From NCBI GenBank assembly GCA_019634635.1, contig JAHCBB010000001.1:309445-373444 (forward strand): DNA of 64,000 bases, in the 5' to 3' direction. A program made the position numbers and the translations under genes. Each line of letters begins with the position of its first letter. Within the stretch, counting starts at the first letter, position 1. This stretch comes from Verrucomicrobiia bacterium. GTDB lineage: Bacteria; Verrucomicrobiota; Verrucomicrobiia; Limisphaerales; UBA9464. The notes below the pieces were generated by a model. The model worked only from the letters and a program-made list of their open reading frames with translations, was not told the DNA's origin and did not search any database. Positions 47,322 through 55,811 of the stretch are shown here, in pieces.

Positions 47322-47492
47322 GGGATGTCCGGGTTGATGAGCGTGATCAAGTAGACTGATCGAATGACATCAATGCCTGTTCGAATGTCAAGACATTGCC
47401 GAGTTTTCATCTTTGAGTTTTCCATCGCTGCTCGTGTGCCTTGCTGGGCGCCGGCCCGCTGGACATGACACTGGCCTCGTTCATGCTTGACC

Positions 47493-48701
47493 ATGGGTAT
47501 GCGGGCGAGGCCATCGCGGGTTTGGGTCGGCATGGCGCTGGGACTGTCACTGTCCGGGCTCCCGTCCGCCATGGCGCAGTCGGTCCACATCAAGGGGGTG
47601 CCGGATTACGCCTGGCATCTGGGATGTTTTGGAACCGCCACGGGCAACCTCTTCGGGTTCTGGGACCGGAACGGCCTTCCCGACTTCTACACAGGTCCCA
47701 CCGGTGGTGGCGTGGCCCCGTTGAACAGCCGCGCCAGCCAGGGGAACGCCGGCATCCGGTCCCTGTGGGCGTCCGCCGCCGGCCTGGACGGGCGCCCACG
47801 GGATCGTCCCGGCCACCAGGACGACTATTACGTGGCCTACCAGAGCGTTGTTCCGGATCCTTTTGTGACCCAGGGGCGCGACGAACACGCACCGGACTGC
47901 ATCGGGGACTTCATCGGATTGAACCAGAACAAGTGGACCGACCTTGGGGGCGAATGCCGGGGCAACATTGACGCCTATGCGTATGTTTTCTGGGATTCCA
48001 CGGGGAACCGGAGGGAGGCCGACCCTGATGCCGATTCCGGGATTCCCGCGGGTGCCGACATGCCCAACGGCCTGATCTCCTGGTCACGGCACCGCGGCTA
48101 TGAGGCGGAGAGTTTCTGCCAGTTGGCCGATTTCCATCCGGACGTGACCGCCGGCCATGGGTTCACTTTCGAGGATCTCCAGGCGGAGATTGATGCCGGC
48201 TATCCGGTCCTGCTCTTTCTCCAGCCGTTCGACGTGTATTCGAGGACCCTTCGGGGTGTTGCCGGGGTCAACCCGGACATCCACGGCATGCTTGCGTACG
48301 GGTACCTGGTGGATGAAGACGGGTCGCGCTACGTGCGATTTCGGACCAGTTGGGCCTCCGGCGATTTCGAGTTTGCCCCATGGGCTGCGGTTCCATGGAC
48401 GCCCAATGGCGAGCTGAACTATCCGTTGCGCGGGGTGATCGGGTACCGGCCGTTGCCGAAGATCCGGAGCTTTGGACACGAGGGCGACACGCTGGTGCTG
48501 CGCTGGGACGGTCCCTCCGCGGTGTTGGTGAATGATACGTCGGGAGAGGAGACTCCGGCGCATCGGTACGTCGTGGAGCGGGCCACCTCGCTAACGGCAG
48601 GGGATTGGGCACCGGTTTCCGAGATTCAGTCGGAACGGGAGTTCCGCGTCACTGGCAGCGGATTCGACCCGGAATTCTTCCGGGTGTCCCTCGTGCCGTG
48701 A
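47493..48701 (+). CDS. Secreted papain/C39-like domain protein
   Basis: A protein of about 402 residues with a signal peptide (VWVGMALGLSLSGLPSAMAQ). VPDYAWHLGCFGTATGNLFG follows, where C45 sits in the position of the catalytic Cys of C39-type peptidases. A candidate His lies in DIHGMLAYGYL (H264), followed by YVRFRTSW. This order fits a C39-like cysteine peptidase fold, but activity is unproven. Residues 330-402 form a short beta module (YVVERATSLTAGDWAPVS, ending FFRVSLVP) shared in style with other secreted proteins here. Start choices are TTG 47487, ATG 47493 and ATG 47499. It is divergent from the heptad-repeat gene across an AT-richer 170-base gap that must hold both promoters. Confidence 0.65.
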   Translation: MGMRARPSRVWVGMALGLSLSGLPSAMAQSVHIKGVPDYAWHLGCFGTATGNLFGFWDRNGLPDFYTGPTGGGVAPLNSRASQGNAGIRSLWASAAGLDGRPRDRPGHQDDYYVAYQSVVPDPFVTQGRDEHAPDCIGDFIGLNQNKWTDLGGECRGNIDAYAYVFWDSTGNRREADPDADSGIPAGADMPNGLISWSRHRGYEAESFCQLADFHPDVTAGHGFTFEDLQAEIDAGYPVLLFLQPFDVYSRTLRGVAGVNPDIHGMLAYGYLVDEDGSRYVRFRTSWASGDFEFAPWAAVPWTPNGELNYPLRGVIGYRPLPKIRSFGHEGDTLVLRWDGPSAVLVNDTSGEETPAHRYVVERATSLTAGDWAPVSEIQSEREFRVTGSGFDPEFFRVSLVP

Positions 48702-48915
48702 TCGGCGGAGATCGCGCATCGCGTCGTGTAGTACGGCGCCCCGCACCGTTTTCGAACGACGCGACGGGCTGAATCGCTGAGGGTCCGCCCGTCGCTGGCC
48801 GATTGCGCGTTGGCCCGTACCGAAAACGGCGGAGGGCCGCGCGTACTCCACGGCGCTTCGCGCTCGCGATCGGTGGAGGCATCGCAAGCGGACCAGTTGC
48901 ACGGCGGTCGCGGAC

Positions 48916-51864
48916 TTGAATGGGGCCGGCGACACGCCGGGGACGCTGCGGAGCGAGCTGCTGCTCCGGGGGCGATTGCCGGTGGACGAGTGTGTGCGGC
49001 TGGGGTTGGCGCTGACGACGGCGCTGGGGCACCTGCACCGGCACGGACTGGTGCACCGGGACATCAAGCCGTCGAACATCGTCTTTGTGAACGGCATCCC
49101 GAAGCTGGCGGACATCGGGTTGGTGGCGCAGGCGGAGCGGACGATGTCGTTCGTGGGGACGGAGGGGTACCTGCCGCCGGAGGGGCCGGGGACTGTGCCG
49201 GCGGATCTCTTCAGCCTGGGAAAGGTGCTGTACGAGATTGCGACCGGGCATGACCGGCAGCAGTTTCCCGAGCTGCCGACCGACGTGGGGGCGTTGCCCG
49301 ACCGGGCGGCGCTGGCGGAACTGAACGAGGTGCTGGTGCGGGCGTGTGCGCCGGACGTCCGGCAGCGCTACCAGACGGCGGCGGAGATGCACGCCGACCT
49401 GGCGGTGCTGCAAAGCGGCGGATCGGTGGCGCGGCAGCGTCGGCTCGCGGGCCGGCTGCGGTTCGTGCAGCGGGCCGGGGTGCTGGTGACGGTGCTGGCC
49501 GTCGTCATCGCCGCCGGCTGGGCCTGGCAGGCGCGGCAGACCGCCCGGATGAAGGCGCTGGCCGAGGAAAACCTGGCGCTCGCCCGGGCGGCCGAGACCA
49601 GCGCCGCCCGCGCGGCGGACAACGAGGCCGTCGCCCGCGCCAGCCTTTACGCGGCCGACATCCAGTTGGCCCAGCAGGCCCTGCGGTCGGACAACCTCTG
49701 TCTCGCCCGGGCACTTCTGCAGAATCATGTCCCCCGACCCGGCGAGCCTGACCTGCGCGGTTTTGAGTGGCGTTACCTGTGGCGGCAGAGCCAGGGCGAG
49801 GAGTTGTTCCGCCTGCCGGGGAACCAGCATACCTCCCTCGTGATCGAGGCGTCGCCGGACGCCCGCCGACTTGCGGTGGGGGGCTACGACCGCGGAACAA
49901 TCCGGGTATTTGATCCCGCCCTCCGCGGCGAACCGATCGTGCTACCTGATACGAACCGCATTCTCTCCCTCGCCTTTCCGGCCGGGACGAACCAGCTCAT
50001 CAGTGCCTCGCCCATGGACGTCCGGATTTGGGACCTGTCCACCCACCTCGAGGTCCGTCGCCTTCCCGGGGCGGCCGCGCCCGCCGTGCTGTCCCCCAAC
50101 GGACGGTACCTTCTGACCGGGGCCGGCCCTTGGGAAGACGAGCCGTGGGCCCGCCCCCAGGAGTTGCTCGTCTGGGACACCGCCACCTGGAACCGCCTTG
50201 GGTCGGTCAACCTGCCGGTGTCAACCATTCGGAGCATCGCCCGTCACCTGTATCTGCAGGTGGCTTTCGGGAGTGATTCCAGCCAGGTGGCGGTGCTGGC
50301 GGGTGACCGGATCCGGATGCTCATCTGTCCGGGCCTCCAGGAAATCCGGCAACTGCCCGACTCGTTGCCGCCCAGTACCACAGCGCGGCCCTTCCTCGCC
50401 TTCTCCCCCGACAACCGGACCCTGGCGTTTCCCGGTGCCAGGGGTTTTGAGATCCGCCTTTGGGACCTCGAGGCGAACCATGAGGTCCGCGTCCTGCGGG
50501 GGCACTCGGACCATGTGTTCGCGGCGCGTTTCTCCCCCGACGGCAGTCTGCTTGCCACGGGGAGTCCGGACCAGACCACGCGCCTGTGGCGGGTGGATAC
50601 GGGCGGGCTGTTGCGTACCCTCGCCGGGCAGGCCGACGAGGTGATTGACGTGGCGTTCTCGCCAGAGGGAGGCACGCTGTTCACGCTGGGCGTCTCGGAA
50701 GGCGAGGTGCTGGCTTGGAACCCGGGGCATGAGACCGGCCGGTCGGTCCTGCGGCGGCAGTTCCGTCCGCTGGGCTTTAATCCGGATGCCACCCTTGAGG
50801 GCGTCCTGACCGACGTGGCGGAGAGGATCCGCATTGACCCGGCCACCTTGGAGTCGGAGCTGGTCGGCGGTCCCGTACCCGGACCCGCCGCGAGTCAGTT
50901 CATCGGCCTGAACAGCCTGTCCGCGAACGGTCGGTATGGCGCCATCCGGGCTCCGGGCGACAACCGGATGGAGATCTGGGATCGGGTCCGGGACGAGCGC
51001 CTGTGTGTGGTTCCTGCCGAGACCGGGGCGGTTTCCTTCGATCCGGACCGGGACCTGGTGACGACCCGACATCGCGACGCGGAGGGATTCCCGGTCCTTT
51101 CGGTGTGGCAGCTGCCTGACGGGCGCCCCAGGTGGTTGATTCCCGATCCGGTGCGGATTGCCAGCGGACTCCTCCCCAGTGCGGCGGGGCTGCACGTCCT
51201 CGTGGGATTACGGGACAGTCTGGCCGTGTACCAGTTGGAAGCGGCGGGGCCCGTGCTGCGCCACCGCCTTCCGGCCGATCACTTCGTGCGAGGGGCGCTT
51301 TCGCCGGACGGGCGTTGGATCGCATCCGGGGCGGCGGACATCCGGATCTACCGGCTGGACACGGGGGCCGTGACTGGCTGGCTGCGCGGACACACGCGCA
51401 AGAACACCCGGCCGGTCTTCAGTCCGGACAGCCGGACCCTGGCCACCACCTGCGATGATCGGACCCTGCGCCTTTGGCATCTGGCCACCCATCGCGAGCT
51501 GCTGCGGTTCGATTCGCCCGAGGAAGACCTCGGTGCGTTCACCCTCGAGTTCTCCCCGGACGGTCGGGCGTTGGCCTGCTTCCGGGTGGATGCCGAAGGG
51601 CCGGCCACCACGCTGCTGTTCGCGCCATCGTTTGCCGAGATCGCGGTGGTTGAGGGCGGGGATTACCGGGCGTTGGCCGGGGACGACGCCGGGCTTTGGC
51701 TGGCGGTGGCTGGGGAGCTGTACCGGCGGGGGCGACCGGACGAGGCCCTGGCGGCCTGCGACCGGGCCCTGGAACTCGCCGGCGAACGGCCGGAAGTGGC
51801 CTGGCTGCCGTCGCGGGCCCAGCACCTGAGGCAACGTCTTGTGCAAGGAATCGCGGGCCCATGA
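48916..51864 (+). CDS. Membrane-tethered Ser/Thr kinase-like WD40 protein lacking the kinase N-lobe
   Basis: A 982-residue frame from TTG 48916. It starts inside a protein kinase domain: RLPVDECVRLGLALTTALGH, the catalytic loop HRDIKPSN (47-54), DIG in place of DFG (66-68) and GTEGYLPPEG as the activation segment. A membrane helix follows at about 185-205, then a coiled coil (208-250) and about 12 WD40-type blades (SPDGSLLATGSPDQTTRLW and similar) to the end. The glycine loop and VAIK lysine are absent. The frame runs only about 50 codons further upstream to a TGA, without N-lobe sequence. It is either a pseudokinase or a 5'-truncated gene. The rest is uninterrupted, so it may still be expressed. 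Confidence 0.75.
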   Translation: MNGAGDTPGTLRSELLLRGRLPVDECVRLGLALTTALGHLHRHGLVHRDIKPSNIVFVNGIPKLADIGLVAQAERTMSFVGTEGYLPPEGPGTVPADLFSLGKVLYEIATGHDRQQFPELPTDVGALPDRAALAELNEVLVRACAPDVRQRYQTAAEMHADLAVLQSGGSVARQRRLAGRLRFVQRAGVLVTVLAVVIAAGWAWQARQTARMKALAEENLALARAAETSAARAADNEAVARASLYAADIQLAQQALRSDNLCLARALLQNHVPRPGEPDLRGFEWRYLWRQSQGEELFRLPGNQHTSLVIEASPDARRLAVGGYDRGTIRVFDPALRGEPIVLPDTNRILSLAFPAGTNQLISASPMDVRIWDLSTHLEVRRLPGAAAPAVLSPNGRYLLTGAGPWEDEPWARPQELLVWDTATWNRLGSVNLPVSTIRSIARHLYLQVAFGSDSSQVAVLAGDRIRMLICPGLQEIRQLPDSLPPSTTARPFLAFSPDNRTLAFPGARGFEIRLWDLEANHEVRVLRGHSDHVFAARFSPDGSLLATGSPDQTTRLWRVDTGGLLRTLAGQADEVIDVAFSPEGGTLFTLGVSEGEVLAWNPGHETGRSVLRRQFRPLGFNPDATLEGVLTDVAERIRIDPATLESELVGGPVPGPAASQFIGLNSLSANGRYGAIRAPGDNRMEIWDRVRDERLCVVPAETGAVSFDPDRDLVTTRHRDAEGFPVLSVWQLPDGRPRWLIPDPVRIASGLLPSAAGLHVLVGLRDSLAVYQLEAAGPVLRHRLPADHFVRGALSPDGRWIASGAADIRIYRLDTGAVTGWLRGHTRKNTRPVFSPDSRTLATTCDDRTLRLWHLATHRELLRFDSPEEDLGAFTLEFSPDGRALACFRVDAEGPATTLLFAPSFAEIAVVEGGDYRALAGDDAGLWLAVAGELYRRGRPDEALAACDRALELAGERPEVAWLPSRAQHLRQRLVQGIAGP

Positions 51865-52342
51865 CATCTGGCGTTGCCTCCGGCCCGGCTGCCGGGCCTG
51901 GTCCTGCCACGCTGCTGGCAAGGCCGACAGTCTAGTTTCGACAACCAGGAAACCGAGGAACAATCGGGCGATGAGGCCGGCTGACCCCTTTGCTTCCGAG
52001 TTTCTTCGTTGTTCCCACAGACCGCCCCTTGCTCCGTGCCATCCCTGTGAATCTGCGTGTCCCCCCCGGTCATGGTCCGACCGCCCGACCGCGCGACGGC
52101 CAACGCCGACTGCCAGTCTTCCGGCTGGGCAGTGGACGGTCCGGGCGGGCTGGAAAGCCCGTCCCCAAGGCAGGTGGTCGGGAGGATCATCGAGAGCCGA
52201 ATTTCCGCCTGTTGCGACTTTTTGAGGGCGATCGGCCAGCCCTGCGGCGGGGATCAGCGCATCCCCCCTGAAGGGGGCTGAGACGGCCGAGCCGACGCCG
52301 GTCGCTGGCAAAAGGTCCACCCGCCGGAGGGTCCTCGGGCTA
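51865..52342. other. Intergenic region downstream of the kinase-WD40 gene
   Basis: No coding frame here shows recognisable protein features. A small hairpin CCCCC-TGAA-GGGGG lies at about 52264-52278 but has no T-run, so it is not a convincing terminator. The region separates the plus-strand kinase gene from the convergent response-regulator gene. Confidence 0.4.
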
Positions 52343-52987
52343 CTAGCAAGTGATTCGAGCAGCGAAGGCCATGGCCGCCTCGGTGCGGGTGTGGACCCCG
52401 AGTTTGGCGAAGATGTGATCAAGGTGGTTGCGGACGGTCTTCGTGCTGAGGTTCAAGGCCTGGGCGGTCTCCTTGTCGGTGAGTCCGCGTGCAACGTGCT
52501 CCAATACCCGGAGTTCGGCCGGGGTCAGACCATGGTTGGACGGTCGCCGGCCGGACGTTTCGGTCCGAGGGCCCGGGTCACCATGGCTGCCGGGGAGGGC
52601 GTCCGGATCAATGACGGAGTCTCCCTGTTCGATGGAGTGGATGGCCTGAACAATGGTCCGGGCGTCGGAATGCTTGAGGAGATAGCCATCGGCACCCGCC
52701 GCAATGGCGGAAATCACAAGTCGCGGATCCGAATAGGAGGTGAGACAGAGGACCCGGGGACTGGGCTGAAGGGCCTTGGCTCGACGGCAGATTTCCAGTC
52801 CGTCCCCGTCGGGAAGTCGCAGGTCCAGGAGGATGATGTCGGGGTGATGGGCCAGGGTGGCGGTCCAACCGGTCGCGAGGTCCGCTGCGTCCCCGACCAC
52901 GTGCAGGCGGGGATCAATTTTCTCAATGGCGCGCAGGCCTTCCCGGACGACGGGATGGTCGTCAATGAGGAGGATTCGGAGGGGCAT
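52343..52987 (-). CDS. NarL/FixJ-type response regulator
   Basis: A 214-residue two-domain transcription factor. The receiver domain has the acidic pair D9/D10, phospho-acceptor D55 in IILLDLRLPDGDG, a Thr/Ser switch in LCLTSYSD and the conserved Lys in YLLKHSD. The C-terminal LuxR-type HTH is LTPAELRVLEHVARGLTDKE followed by STKTVRNHLDHIFAKLGVHT. It lies 44 bases downstream of the histidine kinase gene and is its obvious partner. The target is not shown by the sequence. Confidence 0.93.
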   Translation of the reverse strand: MPLRILLIDDHPVVREGLRAIEKIDPRLHVVGDAADLATGWTATLAHHPDIILLDLRLPDGDGLEICRRAKALQPSPRVLCLTSYSDPRLVISAIAAGADGYLLKHSDARTIVQAIHSIEQGDSVIDPDALPGSHGDPGPRTETSGRRPSNHGLTPAELRVLEHVARGLTDKETAQALNLSTKTVRNHLDHIFAKLGVHTRTEAAMAFAARITC

Positions 52988-53031
52988 GGCGGGGTTGAGG
53001 TCGGGGCGGGGGGAGGGGAAGGACGGGGGTG

Positions 53032-55020
53032 TCAGAAGGGGGATTCCAACGAGGCTGAGGGATCAGGCGAGGCGACCACGAGCCCAGGGGCGCGGGCTGG
53101 TGGAGGAGGGGCAACGGGGACGGGCAGGGTGATGCGAACCCGCGTGCCGTGACCGGGCTGGGTCTGAAGATGGAAGGAGGCGCCGAGGTGCCGGGCGCGG
53201 CGTTGCATGGTGTGGAGACCGAGCCCGGTCCGGGAGGCCACGGCGGGGTCGAAACCGATGCCGTCGTCGGAGATGTCGAAGCGGACCTGGTCGCCGTCGA
53301 GGTGGAGATGGAGTTGGATGTGTCGGGCCCGGGCATGACGGAGGCAGTTTGCGACGGCGGTGCGGGCGATGGTCGCGAGTTGGAGGGTCTGGTGGGCGGA
53401 GAGTCGAGCCTCGGCGGCCGGGGAGGTTTGGGCGTCCAGTGTTGCGTCGGTTCCTGGAGTGAAATCGTCCAGGATGGCCCGCACGGCCTGGCCGAGACGG
53501 ACCGGGGAGGAGTCGGGGGAGCCTTGCCAGCCGGGGTTGAAGCAGCGTCGCAGTTCGGCGATCACGCCGTCCAATTGCTGGCGGCTCTCGGAGAGACGGC
53601 GACCGGCCTCGGGATTCTCCTGGCCTACGGTGCGGGCGGTGTCGGTGAGGCCCAATTGGATGGCGTAAAGCGACTGGATTGTGCCGTCGTGGAGGTCGGC
53701 GTTGAGTCGTTCGCGCTCCTGCTGGGCACCCTGGAGGGCATCGCGCGCCTCGCGGAGTCGGAGCGCCTGTTCCTGGTCCTGCCAGCGACCGCGGAGTTGT
53801 ATGCCGAGCGCCCAGGCGAACAGGGAGGTGATGATCAGGCCCAAACCGATCGCCCAATAGGCACGGTAGCGGGTGGAGTCGGCATCGAAGACGGGGGTGG
53901 TGTGAAGGAAGATGGTCCAGCGGGTGCCATACATGGGCCAGGAGTGGGTATGCTTGCGCCGGGGGCGGAAGGAGGCATCGCCGGTGCGCAGGGGCTGACC
54001 GTCGGGGTTGAGCCATGAGCTTTGGGAAGCCTTCTCGGGAACGGCCGCGTGGATTTCGATGCGGAGGGGAGACGGACCCGGTCCCAGGGCCATGGAGATC
54101 AGGCGGGGAAAGTCCAAGGGAGCGAAGAGATAGCCCTGCTGAAGATGCCAACGCAGCCAGCAGGCCTCGAAGACACGGTCTGGATGGGGGGGGAGCGCCT
54201 TCCAGAGATCAGATCGGCGGGGATGGTACACCGGCACGAGAAGGGACGCGGTGAGAATCTCCTCGCCTTGGAGGTCGCGCAGCGCCGCCTGGCGGCCGGT
54301 GATCTTGACGTCATCGCGGAAGATGGCGTGGTGCAGCCAGAAGTGCTCCGGGAGCATTTCATACAATTGTTGGACCCCGTTCACATCACCATAATGGAAG
54401 GGATTGGGTGCCGTCTGGGAGACAGCAGTGGCCTGATGATATCGGCGACGATGGAAGGAGCCCTCGATGGAGGTCTGGGTGGTTTGTTCGCGGAACGTGG
54501 ATTCGAGGGGGAACAGGTCGGGGCGGTAGACGTCGAGCATCCAGGTGGTCCAGGCCTTGTCTCCGGCGAGTTCCTCGGGAAGCCGATAGAACTGGTCCGG
54601 GTTGCGGCCATCGGCGCCGGCGCTCCAGCGATCGAGCAGAGAGAGGGAGTGCGGGGTGGTGGTGTTGGTGGCGTAGCCGATGGCCAGGAGGGGGGGATAA
54701 TTCCATTGGGGGGAGACCTGGTTCATGAATTCCTCCCAGACTTGGAGGCTGGGTTGGGGGAGCCTGGACAGTTCCCGCGCCAGCCCGCGGAGCATGGTCT
54801 CGGCAGCCTCGATCCGGCTTTCGATGTGTTCCCCGGCCTGATGCGCCAGCAGCAGGAATCGGGCGTCATCGGACTTTCCGGCCTCCTTCCCGAACCATCC
54901 GGCAAGCCACAGGCTGGCGATCAGTCCGAGCAGGACGGGGACCAGCAAGGGGCCATACACACGCAGTGGCGGGCCGGGCTGGCCGGCGGCGGAAGGGGAT
55001 GGGGCAGGGGGTTGGGGCAT
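53032..55020 (-). CDS. CHASE-domain sensor histidine kinase (NarL-partner, HisKA_3 type)
   Basis: A 662-residue membrane sensor. TM1 at about 21-42 and TM2 at 387-408 flank a CHASE-like extracellular sensing domain (residues 60-380, including LLAIGYATNTTTPHSL). The DHp domain of the HisKA_3 type has the phospho-acceptor in LNADLHDGTIQSLYAIQLGL (H444). The ATPase domain shows AVANCLRHARARHI (N-box region), FDISDDGIGFDP and GLGLHTMQRRARHLG. The response regulator follows on the same strand. The gene is divergent from the giant surface protein at 55812. Confidence 0.93.
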   Translation of the reverse strand: MPQPPAPSPSAAGQPGPPLRVYGPLLVPVLLGLIASLWLAGWFGKEAGKSDDARFLLLAHQAGEHIESRIEAAETMLRGLARELSRLPQPSLQVWEEFMNQVSPQWNYPPLLAIGYATNTTTPHSLSLLDRWSAGADGRNPDQFYRLPEELAGDKAWTTWMLDVYRPDLFPLESTFREQTTQTSIEGSFHRRRYHQATAVSQTAPNPFHYGDVNGVQQLYEMLPEHFWLHHAIFRDDVKITGRQAALRDLQGEEILTASLLVPVYHPRRSDLWKALPPHPDRVFEACWLRWHLQQGYLFAPLDFPRLISMALGPGPSPLRIEIHAAVPEKASQSSWLNPDGQPLRTGDASFRPRRKHTHSWPMYGTRWTIFLHTTPVFDADSTRYRAYWAIGLGLIITSLFAWALGIQLRGRWQDQEQALRLREARDALQGAQQERERLNADLHDGTIQSLYAIQLGLTDTARTVGQENPEAGRRLSESRQQLDGVIAELRRCFNPGWQGSPDSSPVRLGQAVRAILDDFTPGTDATLDAQTSPAAEARLSAHQTLQLATIARTAVANCLRHARARHIQLHLHLDGDQVRFDISDDGIGFDPAVASRTGLGLHTMQRRARHLGASFHLQTQPGHGTRVRITLPVPVAPPPPARAPGLVVASPDPSASLESPF

Positions 55021-55811
55021 CGCTTCGGAGGGTTTCCGCTACGTGGATGGCGAGGGGATGTCAACAGGGGCACTTGCGTCCCACCGGCCGCAGGGCCATT
55101 CACAGCCCGCTCCCGAAAAGGAGGAGGGCCAGGCGGGATGGAGCGCGGCTCGCAGTGTGCCCCGGGGGCCGGGGCCGGGTTCGAGCGCCCAGCGATTCGG
55201 ACGTTGGGGAGGGTGGCAGACCTGAACTGCGCCTTCACCCATCAGGCGATCCGTCGAGCGACGAGGCGATGCATGCATGCGGGGAGGAAGCGACGGGAAG
55301 AGGACGGGAAGGAGGCTCGCATGGGGCGGACCTCATGGGCATGGGGTATTTGCCCCATTGTCGGGACCATCAGGAAGCCGATACAAGATGGAGTGTGACG
55401 ATCAGGCAGGCCAGAGGATGGAGGTGCTGGTTCAACGAATGGAATTCCATTTTCAACAACGACGGAACGTTTGCCTCCACCGTTCTCGACCATCCGCTTC
55501 ACGACGCCGAGACCTTCGTCATTGAGGACCCCAGCCCGCGCATAAAGGACTGAGACAACCCCACCACCTGAATCATCCCGGAGCACCGCCTCCCCCGCGT
55601 GAACCCCACAAATCTTCCTGAAAGAATCGCCGCTGCCGGCCGATTTACTGAGCAAGCGTCCATGCCAATCCCGTCCACCATGACTGCACCTGCCTCCTCC
55701 ACCGGTTTCGCCCATTCCCTCGCCGGCCTGTCCCCCGGGGTTTCTCCCGCCGGGACTCGACGGCTGCGCGCACGTTGGACGTGCCCGATCCCCAACCCTT
55801 CCCCCCTCACC
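55021..55811. other. Long divergent intergenic region between the sensor kinase and the giant repeat protein
   Basis: No frame on either strand has recognisable protein features. A patch of lower GC at about 55380-55620 stands out. The region must contain the promoters of the minus-strand kinase and the plus-strand surface protein and is unusually long for this compact segment. I see no clear operator or terminator. Confidence 0.4.

Noticed and set aside
47109..47354. Plus-strand frames encoding repeated ASGEWRV
   Set aside because: They are read from the 7-bp tandem tract, which is open in all plus frames. No gene features are present.
52264..52278. Terminator for the kinase-WD40 gene
   Set aside because: A 5-bp GC stem only, 400 bases from the stop and with no T-run.
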